Assembly (NCBI GenBank): GCA_934278965.1
Contig: CAKQWL010000222.1
Span: 1 to 14,103 of the forward strand
Direction of reading: 5' to 3'
Source of the DNA: an uncultured Clostridia bacterium
GTDB lineage: Bacteria; Bacillota; Clostridia; Peptostreptococcales; Anaerovoracaceae
Length of the DNA: 14,103 nt
Shown: piece by piece, positions 8,541 through 14,103 of the stretch
How positions within the stretch are numbered: position 1 is the stretch's first letter
Layout of the letters: each line of letters begins with the position of its first letter
Notes under the pieces: generated by a model
The model's database searches: none
Seen by the model: only the letters and a program-made list of their open reading frames with translations
Told to the model about the DNA's origin: nothing
Made by a program: the position numbers and the translations under genes

Positions 8541-8575
8541 AAAAGGGAAAGGGAAAAGAAAGAAAAGGAGAAAAA
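8539..8575 (+). promoter_or_regulatory. Polypurine leader containing the thrC ribosome binding site
   Basis: Bases 8539-8575 are all purines on the plus strand, from the end of the dus stop codon to the first ATG of thrC. AAAGGAG at 8564-8570 is the Shine-Dalgarno. It lies 4 bases before ATG 8575 and 7 bases before ATG 8578, which favours the second ATG. Other GGGAAA repeats upstream could act as standby ribosome sites. There is no room for a T-box or other riboswitch. Confidence 0.7.
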
Positions 8576-8577
8576 TG

Positions 8578-10053
8578 ATGAAGTATCAGAGTACAAGAGG
8601 AAGTGAAAAGAAACAGACCGCCGCCGGTGCGATCATCAAAGGCATTGCGGAGGATAAGGGCCTTTATGTGCCGGAAATGCTGCCGCACCTGCCGCTGCCG
8701 CTTCACGCAATGAAGGGAATGACTTATAAAGAAATCGCGGCGGCGATTATCGGAACATTTTTCGACGATTACGAAGAAAGTGAAATGAAATACTGCGTGG
8801 ACGGTGCTTATGACGGTAAATTCGAAGCAAAGGATGTTGTTCCGATCGTAAAAGCCGGTGATGCGTATTTTTTAGAATTGTACCATGGCAGAACGGCCGC
8901 TTTTAAGGATATGGCGCTGTCTATTCTTCCGTATCTTTTGACGACAGCTGTAAAAAAAGAAAAGGAAGAGGCGAAAATCTGTATCCTCACGGCAACCTCC
9001 GGAGATACGGGGAAAGCTGCGCTGGAGGGATTTGCCGATGTGCCGGGAACGGAGATCATCGTATTTTTCCCGAACAAGGGTGTCAGTGAGGTGCAGGAGC
9101 GTCAGATGGTCAGCCAGGAGGGCGCGAACACGCACGTCTTCGCCATCAACGGCAATTTCGATGACGCGCAGACTGGCGTTAAAAAGATCTTTAATGATGA
9201 CGCCTTTGCCAAGAAGCTGGCGGATGCGGGATGCAGACTTTCCTCGGCAAACTCGATCAACATCGGAAGATTGGTGCCGCAGGTCGCATATTATGTGTAC
9301 GGATATGTAAAACTGCTGGAGCAGGGAGAAATAAAGGACGGCGAGGAGATCAATGTCGTGGTGCCGACCGGGAACTTCGGGAATATTCTTGCGGCATATT
9401 ACGCAAAGCAGATGGGCGTTCCGATCGATCGCCTGATTTGCGCTTCCAATAAGAATAAGGTGCTTACAGATTTTATCAATACCGGAGTATATGATATCCG
9501 GAGGGAGTTTTATATGACGAATTCCCCATCCATGGATATCCTGATTTCAAGCAATCTGGAACGGCTCCTTTATCATTTATCCGGGAATGACGGCGGAAAG
9601 ATCAAGGAACTGATGGATACCTTGGAGAAAGAAAAGGTATACGAGATCGACGATGTTATCAGGGCAGGCCTGAAGGATTTCTACGGAGGATTCTGTGATA
9701 TCCGTGAAACCAACGAAGCCATCGGCAATATGTTCCGTGAGAATCAGTATTTGATGGATACCCATACGGCGGTGGCGTACAAGGTTTACGAGGACTATAA
9801 AAAAGAAACCGGAGATGAGAAGCCGGCCCTGATCGCATCGACGGCGAGTGCGTATAAATTTGCGGAAAGTGTCTGCGGAGCGATCGGTCTTCCGCTGCAG
9901 GAAAACGGATTTGCTGCGGTTCGGGCGCTTTACGAAACGACGGGAGTACCGGTTCCGGCAGGCCTGCGCGATCTGGAGGAAAAGAAAATTCGCCATACAG
10001 GCGTCATTGATGTGCAGGAGATGCCGGATGCGGTCTATGCTTCCGTGAAATAA
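8578..10053 (+). CDS. thrC: Threonine synthase ThrC
   Basis: Threonine synthase is a pyridoxal-phosphate enzyme that converts O-phosphohomoserine and water into threonine and phosphate, the last step of threonine synthesis. The protein has 491 residues (492 if ATG 8575 is used), the length of the long bacterial/fungal class. Visible signatures are the opening YQSTRG, GLYVPE, HGRTAAFKD with the PLP Schiff-base Lys110, TATSGDTGKAALEG (phosphate-binding loop), FPNKGVSEVQERQM, SSANSINIGRL, VVPTGNFGN and the C-terminal TASAYKF. AAAGGAG at 8564-8570 has better spacing to 8578 than to 8575. The gene follows dusB by fewer than 40 bases and precedes rdgB by 19 bases; no homoserine kinase or dehydrogenase gene is adjacent, so it is separated from the rest of its pathway. 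No leader peptide or attenuator is present. Identity is secure. Confidence 0.97.
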   Translation: MKYQSTRGSEKKQTAAGAIIKGIAEDKGLYVPEMLPHLPLPLHAMKGMTYKEIAAAIIGTFFDDYEESEMKYCVDGAYDGKFEAKDVVPIVKAGDAYFLELYHGRTAAFKDMALSILPYLLTTAVKKEKEEAKICILTATSGDTGKAALEGFADVPGTEIIVFFPNKGVSEVQERQMVSQEGANTHVFAINGNFDDAQTGVKKIFNDDAFAKKLADAGCRLSSANSINIGRLVPQVAYYVYGYVKLLEQGEIKDGEEINVVVPTGNFGNILAAYYAKQMGVPIDRLICASNKNKVLTDFINTGVYDIRREFYMTNSPSMDILISSNLERLLYHLSGNDGGKIKELMDTLEKEKVYEIDDVIRAGLKDFYGGFCDIRETNEAIGNMFRENQYLMDTHTAVAYKVYEDYKKETGDEKPALIASTASAYKFAESVCGAIGLPLQENGFAAVRALYETTGVPVPAGLRDLEEKKIRHTGVIDVQEMPDAVYASVK

Positions 10054-10072
10054 GAAAAAGGAGACAGCGCAC

Positions 10073-10675
10073 ATGAAACAGATAATCATTGCGTCCCAAA
10101 ACAAGCATAAAATACAGGAGATTGAAGCCATTACTTCGAAGTTCGGGATGGCACTCATTTCCAGAGGTGAGGCAGGGCTGCCGGATACAGAAATTGAAGA
10201 AGACGGTCAAACCTTTGAGGAAAATTCGTATAAAAAGGCGGCCGCGATCCTCCAAATGTCCGGGACAGCGACCATCGCCGATGATTCCGGACTGGAGGTT
10301 GATGCGCTTGGAGGCCGGCCGGGCGTGTATTCCGCCCGGTTTGCGGGGGAGCACGCGAGCGATGGGGAAAATAACGAAAAACTCCTTTCCCTGCTTCGGG
10401 ATGTGCCTGATGAGGCGCGTACGGCAAGGTTTGTTTCGGTGATCACGATGCTCTTTCCGGATGGAGAGAAGATCGTCGCGCGCGGCGAATGCCCGGGAAC
10501 AATCCTTCGAGAGGCGCATGGGGACGGCGGATTCGGTTACGATCCTTTGTTTGTGCCCGACGGATATGAAAAAACATTCGGGGAGCTTCCGGCAGAAGAG
10601 AAGAACAGAATCAGTCACCGTGCAAGGGCACTGGCAGAATTGGAGAAACAACTGCTATGTCGAAACAAAGAGTAA
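10073..10675 (+). CDS. rdgB: RdgB/HAM1-family XTP/dITP pyrophosphatase
   Basis: This cytoplasmic, magnesium-dependent enzyme hydrolyses non-canonical purine nucleoside triphosphates (XTP, dITP, ITP) to monophosphate and pyrophosphate, keeping deaminated bases out of DNA and RNA. The 200-residue length is typical. Motifs in order are IIASQNKHKIQEI (4-16), the substrate/metal region TFEENSYKKA (47-56), ADDSGLEVDALGGRPGVYSARFAG (69-92, with catalytic Asp71), GFGYDPLFVP (153-162) and the C-terminal KNRISHRARAL (177-187). AAAGGAG (10057-10063) sits 9 bases before ATG 10073. The gene follows thrC by 19 bases and overlaps the YihY-family gene by 19 bases, implying co-translation. In other Clostridia rdgB is often followed by a YfcE-type phosphoesterase, which is not seen here. 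Identity is secure. Confidence 0.97.
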   Translation: MKQIIIASQNKHKIQEIEAITSKFGMALISRGEAGLPDTEIEEDGQTFEENSYKKAAAILQMSGTATIADDSGLEVDALGGRPGVYSARFAGEHASDGENNEKLLSLLRDVPDEARTARFVSVITMLFPDGEKIVARGECPGTILREAHGDGGFGYDPLFVPDGYEKTFGELPAEEKNRISHRARALAELEKQLLCRNKE

Positions 10676-11487
10676 TCGCCATACTGGCTTTCGGTTATCG
10701 CAAGCTCAACGATCCGTATTATCAGGGATTCGCGGCACAGGTCGCGTATTACCTTTTGCTTTCGGTTGTGCCGACCATTATCCTGCTTTCACAGATCCTC
10801 GGAATTTTTTCGATTTCAATCGAGGTGCTGAAGGATTGGATCGCGGAGACGATCACGCCGGATGCGGCAGGCATGATTTTAGAGCTGTTTGATTACGCGC
10901 CGTCCGGGGCAGTCAGCACGGTTTTTGTGCTGATCGTGCTCTGGTCGGCTTCGCGTGCGCAGTTTGCAATGTTTCGAATTACGAATTATACCTTCAGCGA
11001 TGGTATTACGACAGGGCACGGATATTTTATCGACCGGATCCATTCGGTTGTTACCATGCTGATTACATTGTTTACGATGACCTTTGCACTGGTGGTGTTT
11101 GTTTACGGACAGGGAGTTTTGGATCTGCTCTTTTCCGCACTTCCCGGGAACAAGACATTTTTGGTGCATGTAAATCAGTTTTGGGTCTGGATGCGGTGGC
11201 CGGCGGCAATGGCGCTTTATTTTTTGATGGTGACGCTGAATTACTATATTCTCCCGATGCACCGGGTGCGTCTTCGCAGAGTGCTGCCGGGGAGTCTTTT
11301 GGCTTCGGTCGGAATGTTGGCTGTGACGGTTGTGTTCTCACAGTACCTGAATAGAACGACGGATTATGATATCATTTACGGTTCACTGGCTGCCGTTGTC
11401 GCGCTTCTGATTTGGTTTTACTTGATTGCATGGGTCCTCGGGCTTGGCGTGATTTTTAATAAGGCCTGGGCAGACAGCCGGGCGTAG
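10657..11487 (+). CDS. yihY: YihY/BrkB-family integral membrane protein
   Basis: This is a 276-residue inner-membrane protein of the YihY/BrkB (formerly 'virulence factor BrkB' or 'ribonuclease BN') family. The family's biochemical function is not established; the ribonuclease name was a misassignment and a transport role has been suggested. Six hydrophobic segments are visible, at about residues 23-50, 88-110, 130-158, 185-205, 212-234 and 242-268. The family hallmark is the last stretch, DIIYGSLAAVVALLIWFYL (about 240-258), and the early AAQVAYYLLLSVVPTIILL (about 24-42) is also typical. The ATG at 10657 lies inside rdgB; GGAG at 10642-10645 is a modest ribosome site. It is the last gene of the predicted operon, followed by a candidate terminator at 11531-11553. 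The family call is secure, the function open. Confidence 0.93.
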   Translation: MSKQRVIAILAFGYRKLNDPYYQGFAAQVAYYLLLSVVPTIILLSQILGIFSISIEVLKDWIAETITPDAAGMILELFDYAPSGAVSTVFVLIVLWSASRAQFAMFRITNYTFSDGITTGHGYFIDRIHSVVTMLITLFTMTFALVVFVYGQGVLDLLFSALPGNKTFLVHVNQFWVWMRWPAAMALYFLMVTLNYYILPMHRVRLRRVLPGSLLASVGMLAVTVVFSQYLNRTTDYDIIYGSLAAVVALLIWFYLIAWVLGLGVIFNKAWADSRA

Positions 11488-11530
11488 TCGAAATACCAAA
11501 GTGCCGATTGTGTACAAAAAGTGTAAAGAT

Positions 11531-11553
11531 GAGAGCAGAAGCTGTCTTTTTTT
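11531..11553 (+). terminator. Probable intrinsic terminator after the yihY-family gene
   Basis: GAGAGC (11531-11536) can pair with GCTGTC (11541-11546) across an AGAA loop, with one G-G mismatch, and is followed by seven Ts (11547-11553). Upstream A-rich bases (AAAGA, 11525-11529) can pair with the T tract to lengthen the stem. The hairpin is short and imperfect, but its place at the end of an eight-gene run and just before a new promoter supports the call. Confidence 0.5.
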
Positions 11554-11571
11554 GAGAAAATGTGCTATAAT
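11543..11571 (+). promoter_or_regulatory. Extended -10 promoter for the hybrid histidine kinase
   Basis: TATAAT at 11566-11571 is a perfect -10 box, preceded by TG at 11563-11564 with one base between. Seventeen bases upstream only a poor -35 (TGTCTT, 11543-11548) is present, and it overlaps the terminator's 3' arm and T tract. Promoters of this kind depend on the extended -10 or on an activator. Transcription should start near 11578, so the kinase must start further downstream than the ATG at 11560. Confidence 0.68.
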
Positions 11572-11652
11572 GGCATATGTGTTAGGGGAAGAGCTTGTTT
11601 TCATGTGCGGACACCTGCGCGGTGTGTGTTGTGTATGAAAGAAGCGTTTTTC

Positions 11653-13032
11653 ATGGAACAAGAGATCGTTTTTACTCAAGAGGTGCTTTTCTTAGCAAAA
11701 GCATATATGACTGCTTGGCCGGCTGCAGAGATTGCGGCGGAACTGGCTGCGGTGACTTTTTGTGTTGCTGCGATTTCAACGCTGGAGCAGCGTTCGAATC
11801 GGCAGCATTTTTTGTGCGGTGAAACTAATCTGATGACGGCAATTTCGGGATTTGCGGGCCTTTCGGAGGCGGCAGAGCACGCGAAAAATCAAATGACGCT
11901 GAAGCTGGTCCATGACATTAAAACACCGATTTTTAATATTGCCGGACTTTTGAAGCTGGTCCGGAAAGAAAAATGTCTGGAAAAAGAGACTTGCCGATGT
12001 CTGGACGGTCTGGAGCTTTCTGCGGGGCATCTTCAGCGTCTCTTGAGTAATATGCTGGAATTTTCGCGCCTGGCGGACGATGGGCAGGCGCGGCAGGAAA
12101 AAACCTTTGTGGCAGAAGAGCTTGTCGAGGACTGTGTCCTGATGGTAAAAGGACAGTTTGTTGATAAAAAGACAAAATTCTGTCTGGATTTTCCGAAGGG
12201 CGAAAGGAAGACGGCCCGTGGTGATGAATTCGCAATGCGGCAGATTTTGATGAACCTTCTGACGAATGCCGTAAAATTCACGCCGGAAGGGGGAACCGTA
12301 ACGGTCCGGCTGCGCAAGGTGCCGATTGTGTGCGGCAAAGTGCGCTATGTCTTTGATATTGAGGATACGGGAGTCGGAATCAGCAGCGAATTTCAGAAGC
12401 GTATTTTTGAGCCATACGCCCAGGAAAATCATAAAGTCGGCGGGAGAGGAGTCGGTCTTGGACTTGCAATTGTGAAAGAATATGTGGATCAGCTTGGAGG
12501 AAGCATTCGGATCAAGAGCAGCCTCGGACAGGGAACCTGCTTTACATGCATTATTCCGCTGGATAAAGGGGAAAGCTGCGAAACGGAGGAAAAAGAAAAA
12601 ACATTCGTTCCGGTCGATGTGCGTACGAATCTCCGAGGAATGAAAGTGCTTCTCGCGGAGGATGATCCGATCAGCCGGGATGTTATGCGGCGTATTGTAG
12701 GAGAATGGGGTGCTTCGGTGGTTGCCGTTGAAAACGGAAAGCAAGCCGCCGAAATTTTCAAAGCATCGCGGACGGTCGGTTTTGACGCGGTCCTGCTGGA
12801 TCTTGTGATGCCGGTGATGAACGGGATCGAGGCAGCATCGCAGATCCAAATGATTCAAATGGAAAGGCACAGCAATGTGCCGGTTTTGATTTTATCGGGA
12901 AATGAGTCGGAGCGTGATCGGACGGCGGCGCTTCAGGCCGGTGCGGAGGCCGTACTGATGAAACCGGTAAATTACGGACGGCTGCAGCTGCTTTTGGAGG
13001 GAATTCGGCTGCGTAAAAGGGCGAGTGCATAA
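11653..13032 (+). CDS. Soluble hybrid histidine kinase with C-terminal receiver domain
   Basis: This is a signalling protein with transmitter and receiver in one chain. With ATG 11653 it has 459 residues: an N-terminal stretch of about 80 residues with no recognised sensor domain and no clear membrane helix; a HisKA domain with H-box LVHDIKTP (phosphoacceptor His87); an HATPase_c domain with N-box ILMNLLTNAVKFT (Asn205), DTGVGIS, the F-box FEPY and GVGLGLAIV; a linker rich in Glu and Lys (about 305-320); and a receiver domain (about 331-452) with acidic pair Glu336-Asp337-Asp338, phosphoacceptor Asp383 in LLDLVMPVMNG, Ser415 and Lys437. Relay from His87 to Asp383 is the likely chemistry. There is no output domain, so a separate HPt or partner is expected. 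The start is uncertain: ATG 11560 is excluded because it lies upstream of the -10 box, while GTG 11605 and ATG 11635 are in-frame alternatives. The gene stands alone between its own promoter and that of the next gene. Confidence 0.9.
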   Translation: MEQEIVFTQEVLFLAKAYMTAWPAAEIAAELAAVTFCVAAISTLEQRSNRQHFLCGETNLMTAISGFAGLSEAAEHAKNQMTLKLVHDIKTPIFNIAGLLKLVRKEKCLEKETCRCLDGLELSAGHLQRLLSNMLEFSRLADDGQARQEKTFVAEELVEDCVLMVKGQFVDKKTKFCLDFPKGERKTARGDEFAMRQILMNLLTNAVKFTPEGGTVTVRLRKVPIVCGKVRYVFDIEDTGVGISSEFQKRIFEPYAQENHKVGGRGVGLGLAIVKEYVDQLGGSIRIKSSLGQGTCFTCIIPLDKGESCETEEKEKTFVPVDVRTNLRGMKVLLAEDDPISRDVMRRIVGEWGASVVAVENGKQAAEIFKASRTVGFDAVLLDLVMPVMNGIEAASQIQMIQMERHSNVPVLILSGNESERDRTAALQAGAEAVLMKPVNYGRLQLLLEGIRLRKRASA

Positions 13033-13041
13033 GGGAATGGA

Positions 13042-13070
13042 TTGCTTTTGCAGGGAAAAGTATGTATAAT
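13042..13070 (+). promoter_or_regulatory. Sigma-A promoter for the EFR1-type gene
   Basis: TTGCTT (13042-13047), a 17-base spacer and a perfect TATAAT (13065-13070) precede the flavodoxin/ferredoxin gene. Transcription should start near 13077, leaving a leader of about 38 bases that holds the ribosome binding site AAAGGA (13097-13102). The promoter begins only 10 bases after the kinase stop codon, so the two genes are probably transcribed separately, with possible read-through. Confidence 0.62.
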
Positions 13071-13114
13071 AGAGGAAATGCAGGGGGCAGAGCGAAAGGA
13101 AAAAGTAGAATCAA

Positions 13115-13957
13115 ATGAAAACAGAGCGTGTGATAGCGGCGTATCTCAGCTGTACGGGGACGACCCGAAAAATTACGGAGCATATCGCGGCGGCTGCTGC
13201 GGAGAAGCTTTCAGCGGAATACGCGGTATTTGATTTTTCTCTCCCAAAAGAGCGGGAGACCGTATTTCAGTGCGGAGAGGGCGATTTGGTCAGTTTTGGG
13301 ACACCGGTATACGCGGGCCGGGTTCCGAATCTGTTCCTGCCGTACCTTCGGGAAAAGCTCGAGGGCGGCGGTGCGCTTGCCGTGCCGGTCGTACTGTTCG
13401 GAAACCGTAATTTTGACGATGCACTGGCGGAGCTTCGGGACCTTCTGGAAAAGGCCGGGTTTCATACAATTGCTGCGGGGGCATTTGTAGGGGAGCATTC
13501 CTTTTCGTCCGTTCTCGGTAAAGGGAGGCCGGATGCTGAAGATTTGGAGCAGGCGGGGAGATTGGCGGAGCTTTCGGTTTCCCGGGCGCGGATGTTCGGG
13601 GAGCAAGGAGAACGCGTCCTGTCTCCGGTGCCGGTTCCGGGCGCGTCGCCGCAGGAAGTGTATTACACGCCGCGTGACCGTTACGGAAAATCCATCGATA
13701 TCCGGAAGGTAAAGCCGAAAACGGATGAGGCAAAGTGCCGTGCCGCTTCGGGCTGCCGGATCTGCGCAGAAATCTGCCCGCTCGGGGCGATTGATCCTGC
13801 CGATCCGACAAAGGTGCCTGGAGTCTGCATGAAATGCGGCGCCTGCATCAAACGATGTCCCGTGCAGGCAAAGTATTATGATGATCCTGGGTATCTCTAT
13901 CACAAGACCGAGTTGGAGGAGCTCTATGCTCGCCGCGCGGACAGTGTGATTTATTGA
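13115..13957 (+). CDS. EFR1-family flavodoxin/ferredoxin fusion protein
   Basis: This is a predicted cytoplasmic electron carrier that combines an FMN-binding flavodoxin-like domain with a two-[4Fe-4S] ferredoxin domain, an architecture common in Clostridia and called EFR1-family ferrodoxin; its redox partner is unknown. The 280 residues show the flavodoxin phosphate loop SCTGTTRKI (12-20), SFGTPVYAGRVPN (60-72, FMN region) and a strand-loop at VVLFGNRNFDDAL (92-104). The C-terminal ferredoxin part has cysteines at 208, 214, 217 and 221 and at 238, 241, 244 and 248, each set ending in Cys-Pro. The first set has five residues between its first two cysteines instead of the usual two. ATG 13115 follows AAAGGA (13097-13102) at 12 bases. 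The gene has its own promoter and ends at TGA 13955-13957, ahead of a strong hairpin. The family call is strong; the physiological role is open. Confidence 0.9.
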   Translation: MKTERVIAAYLSCTGTTRKITEHIAAAAAEKLSAEYAVFDFSLPKERETVFQCGEGDLVSFGTPVYAGRVPNLFLPYLREKLEGGGALAVPVVLFGNRNFDDALAELRDLLEKAGFHTIAAGAFVGEHSFSSVLGKGRPDAEDLEQAGRLAELSVSRARMFGEQGERVLSPVPVPGASPQEVYYTPRDRYGKSIDIRKVKPKTDEAKCRAASGCRICAEICPLGAIDPADPTKVPGVCMKCGACIKRCPVQAKYYDDPGYLYHKTELEELYARRADSVIY

Positions 13958-13960
13958 TTG

Positions 13961-14000
13961 TTAAGATTTTTGTAAGAAACGGCAGTGGAGTTTCGTAAGA
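13961..14000 (+). promoter_or_regulatory. Direct repeats with about 11-base period, Pho-box-like operator candidate
   Basis: TTAAGA (13961-13966), five bases, then GTAAGA (13972-13977) repeat at an exact 11-base period. A further GTAAGA at 13995-14000 lies 23 bases on, about two helical turns. Hexamers spaced by five bases on one face of the helix are typical of sites for OmpR/PhoB-class response regulators, including the Pho box. The last copy ends 9 bases before a TATGAT box, as expected for activator binding in place of a -35. Identity of the regulator is inference. Confidence 0.4.
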
Positions 14001-14002
14001 AT

Positions 14003-14058
14003 TCCCGGTTATGATAAAGGAGCAAAAGGGAAATGCACCTTCATAACCGGGATTTTTT
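14003..14058 (+). terminator. Intrinsic terminator after the EFR1-type gene
   Basis: TCCCGGTTATGA (14003-14014) is perfectly complementary to TCATAACCGGGA (14041-14052), a 12-bp stem, followed directly by six Ts (14053-14058). The 26-base interval can fold further (AGG with CCT, GC with GC, one A-A mismatch), leaving a loop of about 11 bases. It is the strongest hairpin plus T tract in the window and lies 45 bases after the stop of the EFR1-type gene. The large apical part and overlap with promoter-like DNA are unusual. Confidence 0.75.
14010..14015 (+). promoter_or_regulatory. Candidate -10 box of a promoter reading out of the window
   Basis: TATGAT (14010-14015) matches the -10 consensus at five of six positions. 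The hexamer 17 bases upstream (GGAGTT, 13987-13992) is a poor -35, so an activator on the repeats at 13961-14000 would be needed. The box lies in the 5' arm of the hairpin at 14003-14052, so RNA started here would lack that arm. Confidence 0.35.
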
Positions 14059-14074
14059 CGGATGGACCGGATGA
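14033..14074 (+). CDS. Possible 13-codon leader ORF in the terminator region
   Basis: ATG 14033 opens MHLHNRDFFGWTG and stops at TGA 14072-14074. AAAGGAG (14016-14022) lies 10 bases before the ATG, so translation is possible in RNA that includes it. The ORF runs through the 3' hairpin arm and T tract, and its stop overlaps the ATGATG at 14071-14076. It has no run of regulatory codons such as His, Ile or Trp, so a classical amino-acid attenuator is not suggested. It may be chance. Confidence 0.2.
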   Translation: MHLHNRDFFGWTG

Positions 14075-14103
14075 TGAAGCGTAGTGGAAGAAAGGCAGTG
14101 CAG
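14071..14103 (+). CDS. Possible start of a further gene, cut by the window end
   Basis: ATG 14071 or 14074 opens a frame (MMKRSGRKAVQ) that stays open to the last base. The basic N-terminus would suit a signal peptide or membrane protein, but eleven codons cannot identify it. There is no strong Shine-Dalgarno directly upstream; coupling to the overlapping stop of the 13-codon ORF is one way it could be translated. The upstream promoter-like DNA supports a plus-strand gene beginning about here. Confidence 0.3.
   Translation, partial: MMKRSGRKAVQ

Noticed and set aside
11605..11625. A small hairpin (ACACC/GGTGT) in the kinase leader as a riboswitch or attenuator
   Set aside because: The stem is five base pairs with no T tract or recognisable aptamer features.
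11776..12870. A 364-codon open frame on the minus strand opposite the histidine kinase
   Set aside because: It is exactly antisense to strongly conserved kinase motifs, has no recognisable domain and no ribosome binding site; it is a shadow of the plus-strand codon usage.
1..14103. Mobile element, CRISPR array, toxin-antitoxin or defence genes
   Set aside because: I looked for transposase or integrase motifs, regularly spaced repeats and small paired ORFs and found none; the genes are housekeeping or signalling types.

Overview
The window looks like chromosomal core DNA from an anaerobic Firmicute of the class Clostridia, probably Lachnospiraceae or a near relative. The evidence is the tilS-ftsH...coaX-dus gene order, a type III pantothenate kinase, a PucR-type regulator, a flavodoxin/ferredoxin fusion of the EFR1 type, AAAGGAG-type ribosome binding sites and sigma-A-like promoters. 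Base composition is moderate and looks slightly over half G+C by eye. All genes are on the plus strand and tightly packed. I see no rRNA, tRNA, CRISPR array, insertion sequence, integrase or other mobile DNA.

Layout. (1) 2-1195: tilS, with its start outside the window. (2) 1185-1213: a strong extended -10 promoter. (3) 1289-11487: an apparent eight-gene operon, ftsH, a PucR-family regulator, an exported GDPD-like phosphodiesterase, coaX, dusB, thrC, rdgB and a YihY/BrkB membrane protein. Gaps run from 48 bases down to overlaps of 17-19 bases, and I see no terminator inside it. (4) 11488-11652: a probable terminator, then a promoter with consensus -10 TATAAT. (5) 11653-13032: a soluble hybrid histidine kinase with its own receiver domain. 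(6) 13042-13070: another sigma-A promoter, then 13115-13957, an EFR1-type flavodoxin/two-[4Fe-4S] protein. (7) 13958-14103: a dense non-coding stretch with 11-base-period direct repeats, a -10-like box, a 12-bp hairpin with a T tract, a tiny ORF and the possible first codons of a further gene.

The long operon combines membrane protein quality control (FtsH), coenzyme A synthesis (CoaX), tRNA modification (TilS, Dus), nucleotide-pool cleaning (RdgB) and amino acid synthesis (ThrC). This is a housekeeping growth cluster rather than one pathway. The PucR regulator and the exported GDPD-like protein abut with no gap between the expected ftsH and coaX neighbours and look like a lineage-specific insertion. 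hpt, usually between tilS and ftsH, is absent.

I did not find a convincing undescribed defence or mobile system. The parts most worth a second look are the compact regulatory DNA after 13957, the sensor-less hybrid kinase, the divergent GDPD-like protein and the unusual cysteine spacing of the EFR1-type protein.
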